Shown here: positions 55,149-64,000 of the stretch, piece by piece
Numbering within the stretch: the first letter of the stretch is position 1
Layout: the number at the start of each line of letters is the position of its first letter
Assembly (NCBI RefSeq): GCF_030269665.1
Contig: NZ_BSTS01000001.1
Location: 372,001 to 436,000, forward strand
Source: Actinomycetospora sp. NBRC 106375
GTDB lineage: Bacteria > Actinomycetota > Actinomycetes > Mycobacteriales > Pseudonocardiaceae
Direction of reading: 5' to 3'
Length of the DNA stretch: 64,000 bases
Notes under the pieces: model-generated
The model's input: the letters and a program-made list of their open reading frames with translations, nothing else
Told to the model about the DNA's origin: nothing
Databases searched by the model: none
Translations under genes and position numbers: made by a program

Positions 55149-58097
55149 GTGATCAGCCGCCCGCTGCGGGTCCTCGGCGTCGTGCTCACCGTCGGCCTGC
55201 TCGGGCTCGTGACGGTGGCCGCGGCGCCCGCTCCCGCGCCCGGCGGGAGCGGGGTCCGCAGCCAGGACCTGCGCATCGACGTGCGCGACGGCGCGGCCCG
55301 CGACCAGCCGCAGAGCCTCGACGCCACCCTGTGGCTGCCCGCGACCTCCGGGCCCGCGCCGGCGGTGCTCGTCGCGCACGGCTTCGGGGGCAGCAAGGAC
55401 TCGGTCGCCGCGGACGCCCGCGCCTGGGCCGAGCGCGGCTACGTGGCGCTGGCGTGGTCGGCGCGCGGCTTCGGCGCCAGCACCGGGCAGATCGCCCTGA
55501 ACTCCCCCGACTACGAGGTCGCCGACGCCCAGCAGCTCGTCGACTGGCTCGCCGCGCGCCCCGAGGTCCGCCAGGACGCCCCGGGCGACCCGCGGGTCGG
55601 CGTGACCGGCGAGTCCTACGGCGGGGCGCTCGCGCTGCTGCTGGCCGGGATCGACCGCCGGGTCGACGCGACCATCCCCGTCATCACCTGGAACGACCTC
55701 GGCCAGGCGCTCTTCCCCGACCGGGCCGGTGCCGCCCCGGCGTCGACCCCGGCCGCGAGCGCGGCGGCGCCGGACGGTGTCTTCAAGCGGGCCTGGGCGG
55801 CGCTGTTCTTCGGCAGCGGCTCCCGCCCGGCGCCCGGGCAGGAGGCCGCGGCGCCCCAGGTGTGCGGACGGTTCCTGCCCGAGGTGTGCGCCGGGTACGT
55901 CGCGGCGATCACCACCGGGCGCGAGCCCGCCGACCTCGCGGGGTTCTTCGCCCGGGCGTCGCCCGCGAGCGTCGCCGGGCGCATCGCCGCGCCGACCCTG
56001 CTCGTCCAGGGCGAGCGGGACACCCTCTTCGGTCTCGACCAGGCGGACGCCACCGCCCGCGCGATCGCCGCGGGCGGCGGGACCGTCGCCGTGAGCTGGT
56101 TCGCCGGCGGCCACGACGGCGGCGGCCCCGACCAGCGGACCACCGCCCGCATGCAGGCGTGGTTCGACCACCACCTCGCCGGCACCGCCCCCGACCCGGG
56201 CACGGCGTTCACCTACGTCGTGCCGTCCGGGGTCCAGGCGCGCAGCGCCCCGACCCAGCGGACGATCACGGCGAGCACCTATTCCGGCCTCGACGGCGGC
56301 GCGGGCACCCCGCGGACGGCGCTGCCGTTGCGCGGCGAGGCGCAGGACGTCGTGGCCCCCGCGGGCGGTGCGCCGTCCGCGATCTCCTCCGTGCCGGGAC
56401 TGGCCGGGCTCGCCGGTGCGGCGGGCGGCGGATCGGGCGGTGCGGGCGGGTCGGGCGGATCGGGCGGTTCGGGGGACGACGAGGACGACGGCGGCTCGGG
56501 GGGCGGCTCCGGCGGCGGCTCGGGCGGCGGCGGCTCGGGGGGTGGCGGCGGCTCCGGTGGGGCGTCGGCGCTGCTGGGACGCCTCGCGTCGGATCTGCCC
56601 GGCCAGGCGGCGACGTTCTCGACCGACCCGCTGACCGCCCGCACGGTCGTCGCCGGCGCGCCCCGGGTGCGGCTCGCGGTGTCGACGGTGCCGGGACGCC
56701 CGTCGGGCGAGCCCGTGCTGTTCGCCAAGGTCTACGACGTCGCGGTCGGCGACGGCGGCCCGGGCACCCGGACGCTGCTCGGCAACGCCGTCTCGCCCCT
56801 GCGCCTGCCCGCCCCCGGTGCCACACCCACCGAGGTCGAGGTCAGCCTCCCGGCCGTCGTCGCGACGCTGCCCGCGGGACACCGGCTCGAGGTCGTCGTC
56901 GCGACCACCGACCAGGCGTACTCCGCGGCGACCGCGCCGGCGGTGTACCGCATCGGCCTCGCCGGCTCCGGCGACACGGCGGCGCTGTCGGTGCCGTCGG
57001 TGCCCGGTGACGTCCGCAGCGGCACCTCGGTGCCCCTCGCCCCGCTGATCGCGGCCGGGGTGCTGCTGCTCGGGGTGCTCGCCGCCTGGCTGACGGCCCG
57101 GGTGCTCGCCGCCCGGCGCCGGCGCCGCGACCTCGAGCCCGGCGGCGTCCTGGCCCTCGAGGAGGAGCTCGCCGACACGCCGCTGGTCGTGCGCGGGCTC
57201 TCGAAGTCGTGGCCCAGCGGGCTGGTGGCCGTCGACGACGTCTCGTTCACCGTCGAGCGCGGGCAGGTGCTGGGCCTGCTCGGGCCCAACGGCGCCGGGA
57301 AGACGACGACCCTGCGGATGCTGCTCGGCCTCATCGCCCCGAGCGCCGGCGAGCTGCGCATCTTCGGCCGCCGCGTGGTCGCCGGCGCGCCGGTGCTCTC
57401 GCGCGTCGGCGCGTTCGTCGAGGGCGCCGGGTTCCTGCCGCACCTGACCGGGCGCGACAACCTCGAGCTGTTCTGGGCCGCCACCGGCCTCCCGCCGGAG
57501 GAGGCGCACCTCGACGAGGCGCTGGAGATCGCCGGGCTCGGGACCGCGGTCGAGCGCGCCGTGCGGACCTACAGCCAGGGCATGCGCCAGCGTCTCGCCA
57601 TCGCCCAGGCGATGCTCGGCCTGCCCGACCTGCTCGTGCTCGACGAACCCACCAACGGCCTCGACCCGCCCCAGATCCACGCGATGCGCGAGGTGCTGCG
57701 CTCGTACGCGCGCGAGGGGCACCGCACGGTCCTCGTGTCGAGCCACCTGCTCGCCGAGGTCGAGCAGACGTGCGACCACGTCGTCGTCATGCACCACGGG
57801 CGCGTCGTGGCCACCGGCGAGGTCGCCGAGCTGGTCGCGGGCGGCCAGGTCGCCGTGACGGTGGCCGGGCACCGCGACGAGGCGGTGTCGGTGCTGCGCG
57901 GCCGCAACGGCGTGCGCGACGTCGAGCCCGACCCCTCGGACACCGACGTCGTCCTCGTCGACCTGGGCGGCGTCGACCGCGCCGAGGTCGTGCGCACCCT
58001 GGTGGAGGCCGGCTTCGACGTCCGCGGAGTCGGACCCCGGCGCCGCCTCGAGGACGCCTTCCTGGCGCTGATCGGAGAGGAGGCCCCCCGCCCGTGA
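55149..58097 (+). CDS. Fusion protein: exported CocE/X-Pro-peptidase-like hydrolase joined to an ABC ATPase
   Basis: A single 982-residue frame. Residues 1-27 are a signal or anchor helix. Residues 40-350 form a CocE/NonD-type alpha/beta hydrolase (VLVAHGFGGSKDS, nucleophile GESYGGA near residue 156, His in WFAGGHDGG). A G/S/D linker lies at about 425-475, followed by a beta domain of the X-Pro peptidase C-terminal type. A membrane helix (LIAAGVLLLGVLAAWLTARV, about 630-650) and an RRRRR stop come next. Then a full ABC ATPase: Walker A GPNGAGKTTT near 712, YSQGMRQR near 808, LDEPTNGLDPP. The hydrolase should be outside and the ATPase inside. The permease gene overlaps its stop. Confidence 0.9.
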   Translation: MISRPLRVLGVVLTVGLLGLVTVAAAPAPAPGGSGVRSQDLRIDVRDGAARDQPQSLDATLWLPATSGPAPAVLVAHGFGGSKDSVAADARAWAERGYVALAWSARGFGASTGQIALNSPDYEVADAQQLVDWLAARPEVRQDAPGDPRVGVTGESYGGALALLLAGIDRRVDATIPVITWNDLGQALFPDRAGAAPASTPAASAAAPDGVFKRAWAALFFGSGSRPAPGQEAAAPQVCGRFLPEVCAGYVAAITTGREPADLAGFFARASPASVAGRIAAPTLLVQGERDTLFGLDQADATARAIAAGGGTVAVSWFAGGHDGGGPDQRTTARMQAWFDHHLAGTAPDPGTAFTYVVPSGVQARSAPTQRTITASTYSGLDGGAGTPRTALPLRGEAQDVVAPAGGAPSAISSVPGLAGLAGAAGGGSGGAGGSGGSGGSGDDEDDGGSGGGSGGGSGGGGSGGGGGSGGASALLGRLASDLPGQAATFSTDPLTARTVVAGAPRVRLAVSTVPGRPSGEPVLFAKVYDVAVGDGGPGTRTLLGNAVSPLRLPAPGATPTEVEVSLPAVVATLPAGHRLEVVVATTDQAYSAATAPAVYRIGLAGSGDTAALSVPSVPGDVRSGTSVPLAPLIAAGVLLLGVLAAWLTARVLAARRRRRDLEPGGVLALEEELADTPLVVRGLSKSWPSGLVAVDDVSFTVERGQVLGLLGPNGAGKTTTLRMLLGLIAPSAGELRIFGRRVVAGAPVLSRVGAFVEGAGFLPHLTGRDNLELFWAATGLPPEEAHLDEALEIAGLGTAVERAVRTYSQGMRQRLAIAQAMLGLPDLLVLDEPTNGLDPPQIHAMREVLRSYAREGHRTVLVSSHLLAEVEQTCDHVVVMHHGRVVATGEVAELVAGGQVAVTVAGHRDEAVSVLRGRNGVRDVEPDPSDTDVVLVDLGGVDRAEVVRTLVEAGFDVRGVGPRRRLEDAFLALIGEEAPRP
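56400..56565. repeat. G/S low-complexity linker coding repeat
   Basis: A run of GGCGGNTCG-like units encodes about 50 residues of Gly, Ser and Asp between the hydrolase and its beta domain. The repeat is imperfect and in frame; length variation between strains is likely. Confidence 0.75.
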
Positions 58098-58933
58098 GCA
58101 CGACCTCGCTCGGCGAACCCCGCACGCTGCCCGTCCGCGTCGAGCTGGCCCGGCAGTGGCGCCGCCGGCGCACCCAGGTGACGCTCGGCCTGTTCGCGCT
58201 GCTGCCGGTGATCCTCTGGATCGCGTTCTCGGTCGGTGACGCCCCCCAGCGGGGCACCGCGGCCACGAGCCTCACCGACCTCGCCCAGGCCTCCGGGCCG
58301 AACTTCGCGGTGTTCGCGCTGTTCTCCTCGGCGAGCTTCCTGTTCGTCGTGGTCGTCGCGCTCTTCTTCGGCGACACGGTGGCGAGCGAGGCGTCGTGGT
58401 CGTCGCTGCGCTACCTGCTCGCGATCCCCGTGCCGCGCGTGCGCCTGCTGCGCCAGAAGACGATCGTCGCGGCGCTGCTGTCGCTGGCGACGCTCGTGGT
58501 GCTGCCCGTCGTGGCGATCGTGCTCGGGACGCTGGTGTACGGGGCGGGCGACTACCTCTCCCCCACCGGCGAGTCCCTGCCCTACGGCACGGCGCTCGTC
58601 CGGATCCTGCTCGCGGTGGCCTACCTGGCGATCCACCTGCTCTGGGTGGCGGGCGTCGCGACGCTGTTCTCGGTGCTCACCGACGCCCCGCTCGGCGCGG
58701 TCGGCGGCGCCGTGCTCGTGTCGATCCTGTCGCAGATCCTCGACACGGTCGACGCGCTCGGCTCGCTGCGCAACGTCCTGCCGACCCACGACGTGTTCGC
58801 CTTCGCCGACCTGTTGACCCTCGACGTCGACGGCACCGACCTCGCCCGCGGCGTCCTCTCGGCCCTGGTCTGGTGCATCGCCTTCGGCGCCACCGCGGTC
58901 TGGTACTTCCGCCGCAAGGACATCACCAGCTAG
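58094..58933 (+). CDS. ABC-2-type permease partner of the hydrolase-ATPase fusion
   Basis: A 279-residue permease with six hydrophobic helices, including TLGLFALLPVILWIAFSVG, FLFVVVVALFFGDTVASEA, LSLATLVVLPVVAIVLGTLV, LAVAYLAIHLLWVAGVATLF, and GVLSALVWCIAFGATAVWYF. It starts at a GTG that overlaps the fusion stop as GTGA and ends in RRKDITS, like the permease at 50530. The segment SEASWSSLRYLLAIPVPRVRLL is the usual coupling region. Two permease copies with two ATPases would make the transporter; the cargo is unknown. Confidence 0.88.
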   Translation: MSTTSLGEPRTLPVRVELARQWRRRRTQVTLGLFALLPVILWIAFSVGDAPQRGTAATSLTDLAQASGPNFAVFALFSSASFLFVVVVALFFGDTVASEASWSSLRYLLAIPVPRVRLLRQKTIVAALLSLATLVVLPVVAIVLGTLVYGAGDYLSPTGESLPYGTALVRILLAVAYLAIHLLWVAGVATLFSVLTDAPLGAVGGAVLVSILSQILDTVDALGSLRNVLPTHDVFAFADLLTLDVDGTDLARGVLSALVWCIAFGATAVWYFRRKDITS

Positions 58934-58940
58934 CCCGGAT

Positions 58941-58988
58941 CGAGCACCCGGTGTTCGAGCAATGCGGCTTTGCTGGCGTGTGACGCCA
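58941..58988 (+). terminator. Two hairpins after the ABC permease gene
   Basis: CGAGCA cccgg TGTTCG (58941-58957, one G-T pair) and TGGCG tgtga CGCCA (58974-58988), 8-55 bases after the permease stop. Both are modest stems without a T-run. Confidence 0.35.
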
Positions 58989-59180
58989 GGATCGCCACAT
59001 CCTCGCCTCGCCGCAGAGCACCCGGGCGTGTCGCGCACCGTGGGGTCGCGTCGAGGCACGGGTGTCCCGGCCCGGCCTCCACGCCGACGTCAGACATGAG
59101 GGGATCCACCCGCTCGACCTGTCGATCCGTCCGGCTCCGTCCGTGGTGGGGGTGACACCCGCCCTCCCGAGGAGCTCGCC

Positions 59181-59576
59181 ATGGTCACCACCGCCACGCT
59201 GATCGCCGTCCCCGCCGCGGCCGTCGCCGCGCTCGTCGCGAGCGGGACCTACTACGGCGCCCTCGGCGGCGTGCTCGCCCGAGTCCGACGGGCCGACGGC
59301 CCGGAGCGTTCGGGCGGGGCCACCGCGGCGGTGGAGCTCGCCCGCAACGTCGTGCTCGCCGCCGGGGTCGCCGTGCTGCTCGCCGCCGTCGGCGTCGCCG
59401 GCGTCGGGGCGGCGCTGCTGCTCGCGGCCGGGCTCTGGGTGGCGTTCCCCGTCGTCCTGCTCGCCGGCTCGGTGTTCCACGAGGGCGCGCCGACCGCGGT
59501 CGCCGCCCTGCACGCCGGCGACTGGCTGATCAAGCTCGTGATCGTCCTCGGCACCGTCGCCCTGATCAGCGCGTGA
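59181..59576 (+). CDS. DUF1761-family membrane protein
   Basis: A 131-residue protein with four hydrophobic helices (LIAVPAAAVAALVASGTYYG; NVVLAAGVAVLLAAVGVAG; AALLLAAGLWVAFPVVLLAG; DWLIKLVIVLGTVALIS). The SVFHEGAP turn and GDWLIKLV end are DUF1761 features. Function unknown. GAGGAG precedes the ATG. Its stop overlaps the convergent frameshifted gene by 11 bases. Confidence 0.75.
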   Translation: MVTTATLIAVPAAAVAALVASGTYYGALGGVLARVRRADGPERSGGATAAVELARNVVLAAGVAVLLAAVGVAGVGAALLLAAGLWVAFPVVLLAGSVFHEGAPTAVAALHAGDWLIKLVIVLGTVALISA

Positions 59577-59952
59577 GGTCCCGCTCGCGCACCAGCCGGC
59601 GCAGGCACCGGGCGATCTCCTCCGCCTCGTCGGCGGGCACCCGGCCGACGACCACCGTCGAGCGCCCGCCGGCGGTCAGCGCGACGTCGCTGCTGCCGTA
59701 CCGGTCGCTGCCCGAGCAGCCAGCAGCCCACGACGCCGAACAGCACGACGAACGGCGCGAGCACCACCGTCGCGACCGACCACGGAGCCGCCGCCAGCCC
59801 GACGGCACCGGCGACCGCCGCCACCAGCAGCCCGACCGCCGTCGCCCCGTCGAGACCACCCCGGCGCGGCCGGATATCTCGATCACGGCGGGCCGGGCGC
59901 GGACCGTCACGTGCGCGGTCTGCAGGACGTCGACGAACCCGTCGGTGCCCAC
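59566..59952 (-). pseudogene. Small membrane protein gene with two compensating frameshifts
   Basis: Coding sense jumps frames twice. From the GTG at 59952 the frame reads VGTDGFVDVLQTAHVTV and then ARPAVIEI. Near 59875 the sensible continuation moves to another frame: [31 protein letters not shown] and VATVVLAPFVVLFGVVG form two clear membrane helices. Near 59712 it returns to the first frame: SDRYGSSDVALTAGG, STVVVGRVPADEAEEIARCL, then RRLVRERDLTR. Read together they make a tidy protein of about 127 residues. Either the gene is decaying or two indel errors sit in the sequence. The unshifted frame is open throughout but Arg/Trp/Cys-rich in the middle. Confidence 0.65.
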
Positions 59953-60092
59953 CGCGGCGACGCTAGTGCACGCTCGTCACCCACCGCCCGACGGCGCAGC
60001 GGGTGTCGTTCACCGCACGAGGAGTCATTTCCTGCCCGAAAACGGGCAGGAAAGTGGCATCGAAGCGCCGGGCGAGGGCAATGTTGCCGGGC

Positions 60093-60350
60093 ATGGACCC
60101 CGAGCTCGTGCGCCACGTGGCGACGTCGACGGGTCTGCCCGGGGAGGTCGCCGCCCGCGTGGTGGCCGACGTCGTCGCCTTCTACTCCGAGACCACCGAG
60201 GAGTACGTGCGGCGGCGGCACCGGGAGCTGCAGGCCCGTGACCGTCGCAACGCCGAGATCTGGGCGGTGATCGCCGACGAGCTCGCGCACCGCCCCGTCG
60301 CGACGGGGACGGTCACCGCACGGCGCCTGCGGCGCATCGTCTACGGCTGA
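60093..60350 (+). CDS. Small helical protein upstream of glmS, unknown function
   Basis: An 85-residue soluble, charged protein: DPELVRHVATSTGLPGEVA, ARVVADVVAFYSETTEEYV, then RRRHRELQARDRRNAEIWAVI. It looks like three or four helices with a basic C-terminus (ARRLRRIVYG), possibly nucleic-acid binding, but I recognise no family. It ends 14 bases before glmS on the same strand, so the two are likely co-transcribed. An in-frame ATG four codons upstream is an alternative start. Confidence 0.6.
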   Translation: MDPELVRHVATSTGLPGEVAARVVADVVAFYSETTEEYVRRRHRELQARDRRNAEIWAVIADELAHRPVATGTVTARRLRRIVYG

Positions 60351-60364
60351 AGGGGGAGGCACTC

Positions 60365-62176
60365 ATGTGCGGCATCGTGGGGTACGTCGGCAACCGCCCG
60401 GCGACCAAGATCCTCGTGGAGGGGCTCGCGCGGCTCGAGTACCGCGGCTACGACTCGGCCGGGCTGGCCGTGGCGCACCGCAAGGCGCTGCGGACGACGC
60501 GCGCCGTCGGCCGGGTCGACGACCTGCGCGCGGCGGTCGGCGACGACGAGTCCCCCGGGCGCACGGGCATCGCCCACACCCGCTGGGCCACCCACGGCGA
60601 GCCCAGCGAGCGCAACGCCCACCCCCACACCGACGCGGCGGGCCGGATCGCCGTCGTGCACAACGGCATCCTCGAGAACGCCGACGAGCTGCGCGCGAAG
60701 CTGGCCGCCGAGGGCGTCGCCCTGCGCTCGGACACCGACACCGAGGTCCTCCCCCACCTCGTCGCGCGCGCCCTCGACGGCGGGTCGCCCTCGCTCGAGG
60801 AGGCCGTCCGCGAGGCGCTGCGCAGCGTCGAGGGCACCTACGGGCTGGTCGTGCTCGACGCGCGCCACCCCGAGGAGCTCGTCGTCGCCCGCAACGGCAG
60901 CCCCATCGTGCTCGGGCTCGGCGACGGCGAGATGTTCGTCGCCTCCGACGTCGCGGCGCTCGTGCGCCACACCCGGCAGGTGGTGTTCCTCGCCGACGGG
61001 GAGATCGCGACGCTGACCGCCGCCGGCTACGAGGGCTCGCGCCTCGGCCCGCCGACCACCGTCGACATGGACGACGCCGACTTCGACCTCGACGGCCACC
61101 CCGACTTCCTGTCCAAGGAGATCTACGAGCAGCCCGCGGCCCTGCAGCGGATGCTCGCGGGCCGGCTCGACGCGCGCTTCGCGACCGCCCGGCTCGACGG
61201 CCTGCACCTCGATCCCCGCGAGCTGCGCGGCATCCGGCGCGTGACGTTCCTGGGCTGCGGGTCCGCGCTCTACGCCGGGCAGATCGGCGCCGGGCTCGTC
61301 GAGGAGCTCGCCCGCATCCCGGCGGACGCCGAGCAGGCCAGCGAGTTCCGTTACCGCAACCCCCTCGTCGACCCCGAGACGCTCTACGTCGCCGTGAGCC
61401 AGTCCGGCGAGACCATCGACACCCTCGCCGCCGTCGAGGAGCTGCAGCGCAAGGGCGGCCGCGTCGTCGGCGTCGTCAACGTCATCGGCTCGGCGATCGC
61501 CCGCCAGTGCGGCGCGGGGACCTTCCTGCACGCCGGCCCCGAGGTGTCGGTGGCCTCGACGAAGGCGTTCAGCTCGATGGTCACGTCGTTCGCGCTGCTC
61601 GCGCTGCTGCTCGGGCGGGTGCGCGACCTGTCCTCGGCGCACGGCTCGCGGCTCGTCGAAGGGCTGCGACGGCTGCCGGACGCGGTCGAGACGGCGCTGG
61701 AGTCGGCCGACGAGGTCGAGGCGGTGGCGCGGCGCTACGCGGACGCGCGCTCGATGTTCTACCTGGGCCGGGTGCGGGGCGCCGCGGTCGCCCGCGAGGG
61801 CGCGCAGAAGCTCAAGGAGATCTCCTACGTGCACGCCGAGGCCTATGCGGCCGCGGAGCTCAAGCACGGCCCGCTCGCCCTGATCGACGCGGCCATGCCG
61901 TCGGTGGTCGTGATCCCCGACGACGAGCTGCTGAGCAAGAACATCAGCACCGTCGAGCAGATCAAGGCCCGCGGCGGCCCGGTGATCGCCGTGACCAACG
62001 CGGAGATCCCCGACGGGCTCGCCGACGCCGTCATCCGCGTCCCGCGCCTGGAGCCCGAGCTCGACCCGATCCTGCTCGGCGTGCCGCTGCAGCTGCTCGC
62101 CTACCACTGCGCGCGGGCGCTCGGCCGCGACATCGACAAGCCCCGCAACCTCGCCAAGAGCGTCACCGTCGAATAG
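60365..62176 (+). CDS. glmS: Glutamine--fructose-6-phosphate aminotransferase
   Basis: A 603-residue enzyme that makes glucosamine 6-phosphate for cell-wall precursors. The N-terminal Ntn glutaminase begins with the catalytic Cys (MCGIVGYVGNRPATKIL), then RLEYRGYDSAGLA and HTRWATHGEPSERNAHPH. Two SIS domains follow: TFLGCGSALYAGQIGAGLVEE with SQSGETIDTLAAVEE, and YLGRVRGAAVAREGAQKLKEI with HAEAYAAAELKHGPLALI. The C-terminal KSVTVE is the closing tail. GGGGGAGG sits five bases before the ATG. No ribozyme leader is seen. A palindromic repeat follows the stop. Confidence 0.97.
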   Translation: MCGIVGYVGNRPATKILVEGLARLEYRGYDSAGLAVAHRKALRTTRAVGRVDDLRAAVGDDESPGRTGIAHTRWATHGEPSERNAHPHTDAAGRIAVVHNGILENADELRAKLAAEGVALRSDTDTEVLPHLVARALDGGSPSLEEAVREALRSVEGTYGLVVLDARHPEELVVARNGSPIVLGLGDGEMFVASDVAALVRHTRQVVFLADGEIATLTAAGYEGSRLGPPTTVDMDDADFDLDGHPDFLSKEIYEQPAALQRMLAGRLDARFATARLDGLHLDPRELRGIRRVTFLGCGSALYAGQIGAGLVEELARIPADAEQASEFRYRNPLVDPETLYVAVSQSGETIDTLAAVEELQRKGGRVVGVVNVIGSAIARQCGAGTFLHAGPEVSVASTKAFSSMVTSFALLALLLGRVRDLSSAHGSRLVEGLRRLPDAVETALESADEVEAVARRYADARSMFYLGRVRGAAVAREGAQKLKEISYVHAEAYAAAELKHGPLALIDAAMPSVVVIPDDELLSKNISTVEQIKARGGPVIAVTNAEIPDGLADAVIRVPRLEPELDPILLGVPLQLLAYHCARALGRDIDKPRNLAKSVTVE

Positions 62177-62181
62177 CCCTC

Positions 62182-62218
62182 GTGAGCAGTTGGCGCCCCT
62201 CTGGGGGGCGCCAACTGC

Positions 62219-62222
<4 letters not shown>
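62182..62222. repeat. Dispersed palindromic repeat, copy 2 (glmS/Clp 3' ends)
   Basis: GTGAGCAGTTGGCGCCCC (62182-62199), a five-base loop, GGGGCGCCAACTGCTCAC (62205-62222): an uninterrupted 18-base stem. It lies six bases after the glmS stop and contains the TGA stop (62219-62221) of the convergent Clp-like gene. The right arm, plus the flanking CGTAC, is identical to copy 1 at 26411. It can terminate transcription in both directions. Confidence 0.9.

Positions 62223-64000
<1,778 letters not shown>

Noticed and set aside
55047-57872. A 941-codon open frame on the minus strand
   Set aside because: Antisense shadow of the hydrolase-ABC fusion; low-complexity composition and no family features.
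58934-59180. A tRNA or small RNA gene in the 247-base spacer
   Set aside because: Short hairpins are present, but there is no cloverleaf, TTCRANY loop or CCA-end pattern.
60351-60364. glmS ribozyme
   Set aside because: Only 14 bases separate the preceding gene from the glmS ATG, and the upstream gene is coding; no room for the ribozyme core.

Overview
The window is about 73 percent G+C by eye, with dense, heavily overlapping genes and many GTG starts. The gene set includes mycobacterial-type PriA/HisA, a tryptophan-operon membrane protein, the MBL-hisS pair next to a cyclophilin, TypA and an ECF42 sigma module. This points to a free-living actinomycete, most likely of the Pseudonocardiales (Pseudonocardia/Actinomycetospora-like; this placement is inference). 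It is ordinary chromosome. I see no IS element, prophage, CRISPR array, rRNA or tRNA gene. Both ends cut a gene: an acetoacetyl-CoA synthetase on the left and a Clp-type AAA+ ATPase on the right.

Layout. 1-4.4 kb (+): acyl-CoA and hydrolase catabolism (acetoacetyl-CoA synthetase, 3-hydroxyacyl-CoA dehydrogenase, amidohydrolase, a dehalogenase-like hydrolase lacking an internal block) and a DoxX-like protein. 4.4-8.8 kb: hisS and an MBL hydrolase (-), a membrane-anchored cyclophilin, a lipase and a SnoaL-like protein (+). 8.9-16.4 kb (-): gltD, gltB and lgt. 16.5-17.7 kb (+): a glycosyltransferase. 17.7-23.1 kb (-): trpE, trp membrane protein, trpC, trpB, trpA. 23.2-25.3 kb: an EamA exporter and LysR regulator, divergent around a palindrome.

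25.2-35.7 kb holds the histidine genes, all on the minus strand but broken up. hisD-hisC come first. Next is an insert with a dihydrofolate-reductase-like enzyme, an HxlR regulator and a 58-residue zinc-ribbon peptide. Then follow hisB, a small membrane protein, a methyltransferase and hisH. A complete ECF42 sigma module (two DGPF/YCII proteins plus the sigma factor, with a matching ECF42-type promoter) sits between hisH and hisA, and the sigma stop codon overlaps the hisA start. A palindromic repeat separates hisA from hisF-hisI.

35.8-50.4 kb: GtrA, a secreted GH12 cellulase, gnd, a 1190-residue beta-propeller/M6 metalloprotease with its own regulated-looking promoter, DedA, typA, an FAD oxidoreductase, an SCO6745-like protein, a secreted lipase, and a MASE1 histidine kinase whose 3' end overlaps an antiparallel response-regulator gene. 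50.5-58.9 kb: an ABC system with a LolA-like protein, a TerC gene behind a manganese (yybP-ykoY) riboswitch, and a second ABC system whose ATPase is fused to an exported hydrolase. 59-64 kb: DUF1761, a frameshifted membrane gene, a small protein, glmS and a Clp-like ATPase.

Two regulatory habits recur. One is start/stop overlap (GTGA or ATGA) along operons. The other is a -10 box of TAnnnT type 6-7 bases before the start codon, which suggests leaderless mRNAs for trpE, hisB, hisD, hisF, the LysR gene, the SnoaL gene and the hydrolase-ABC fusion.
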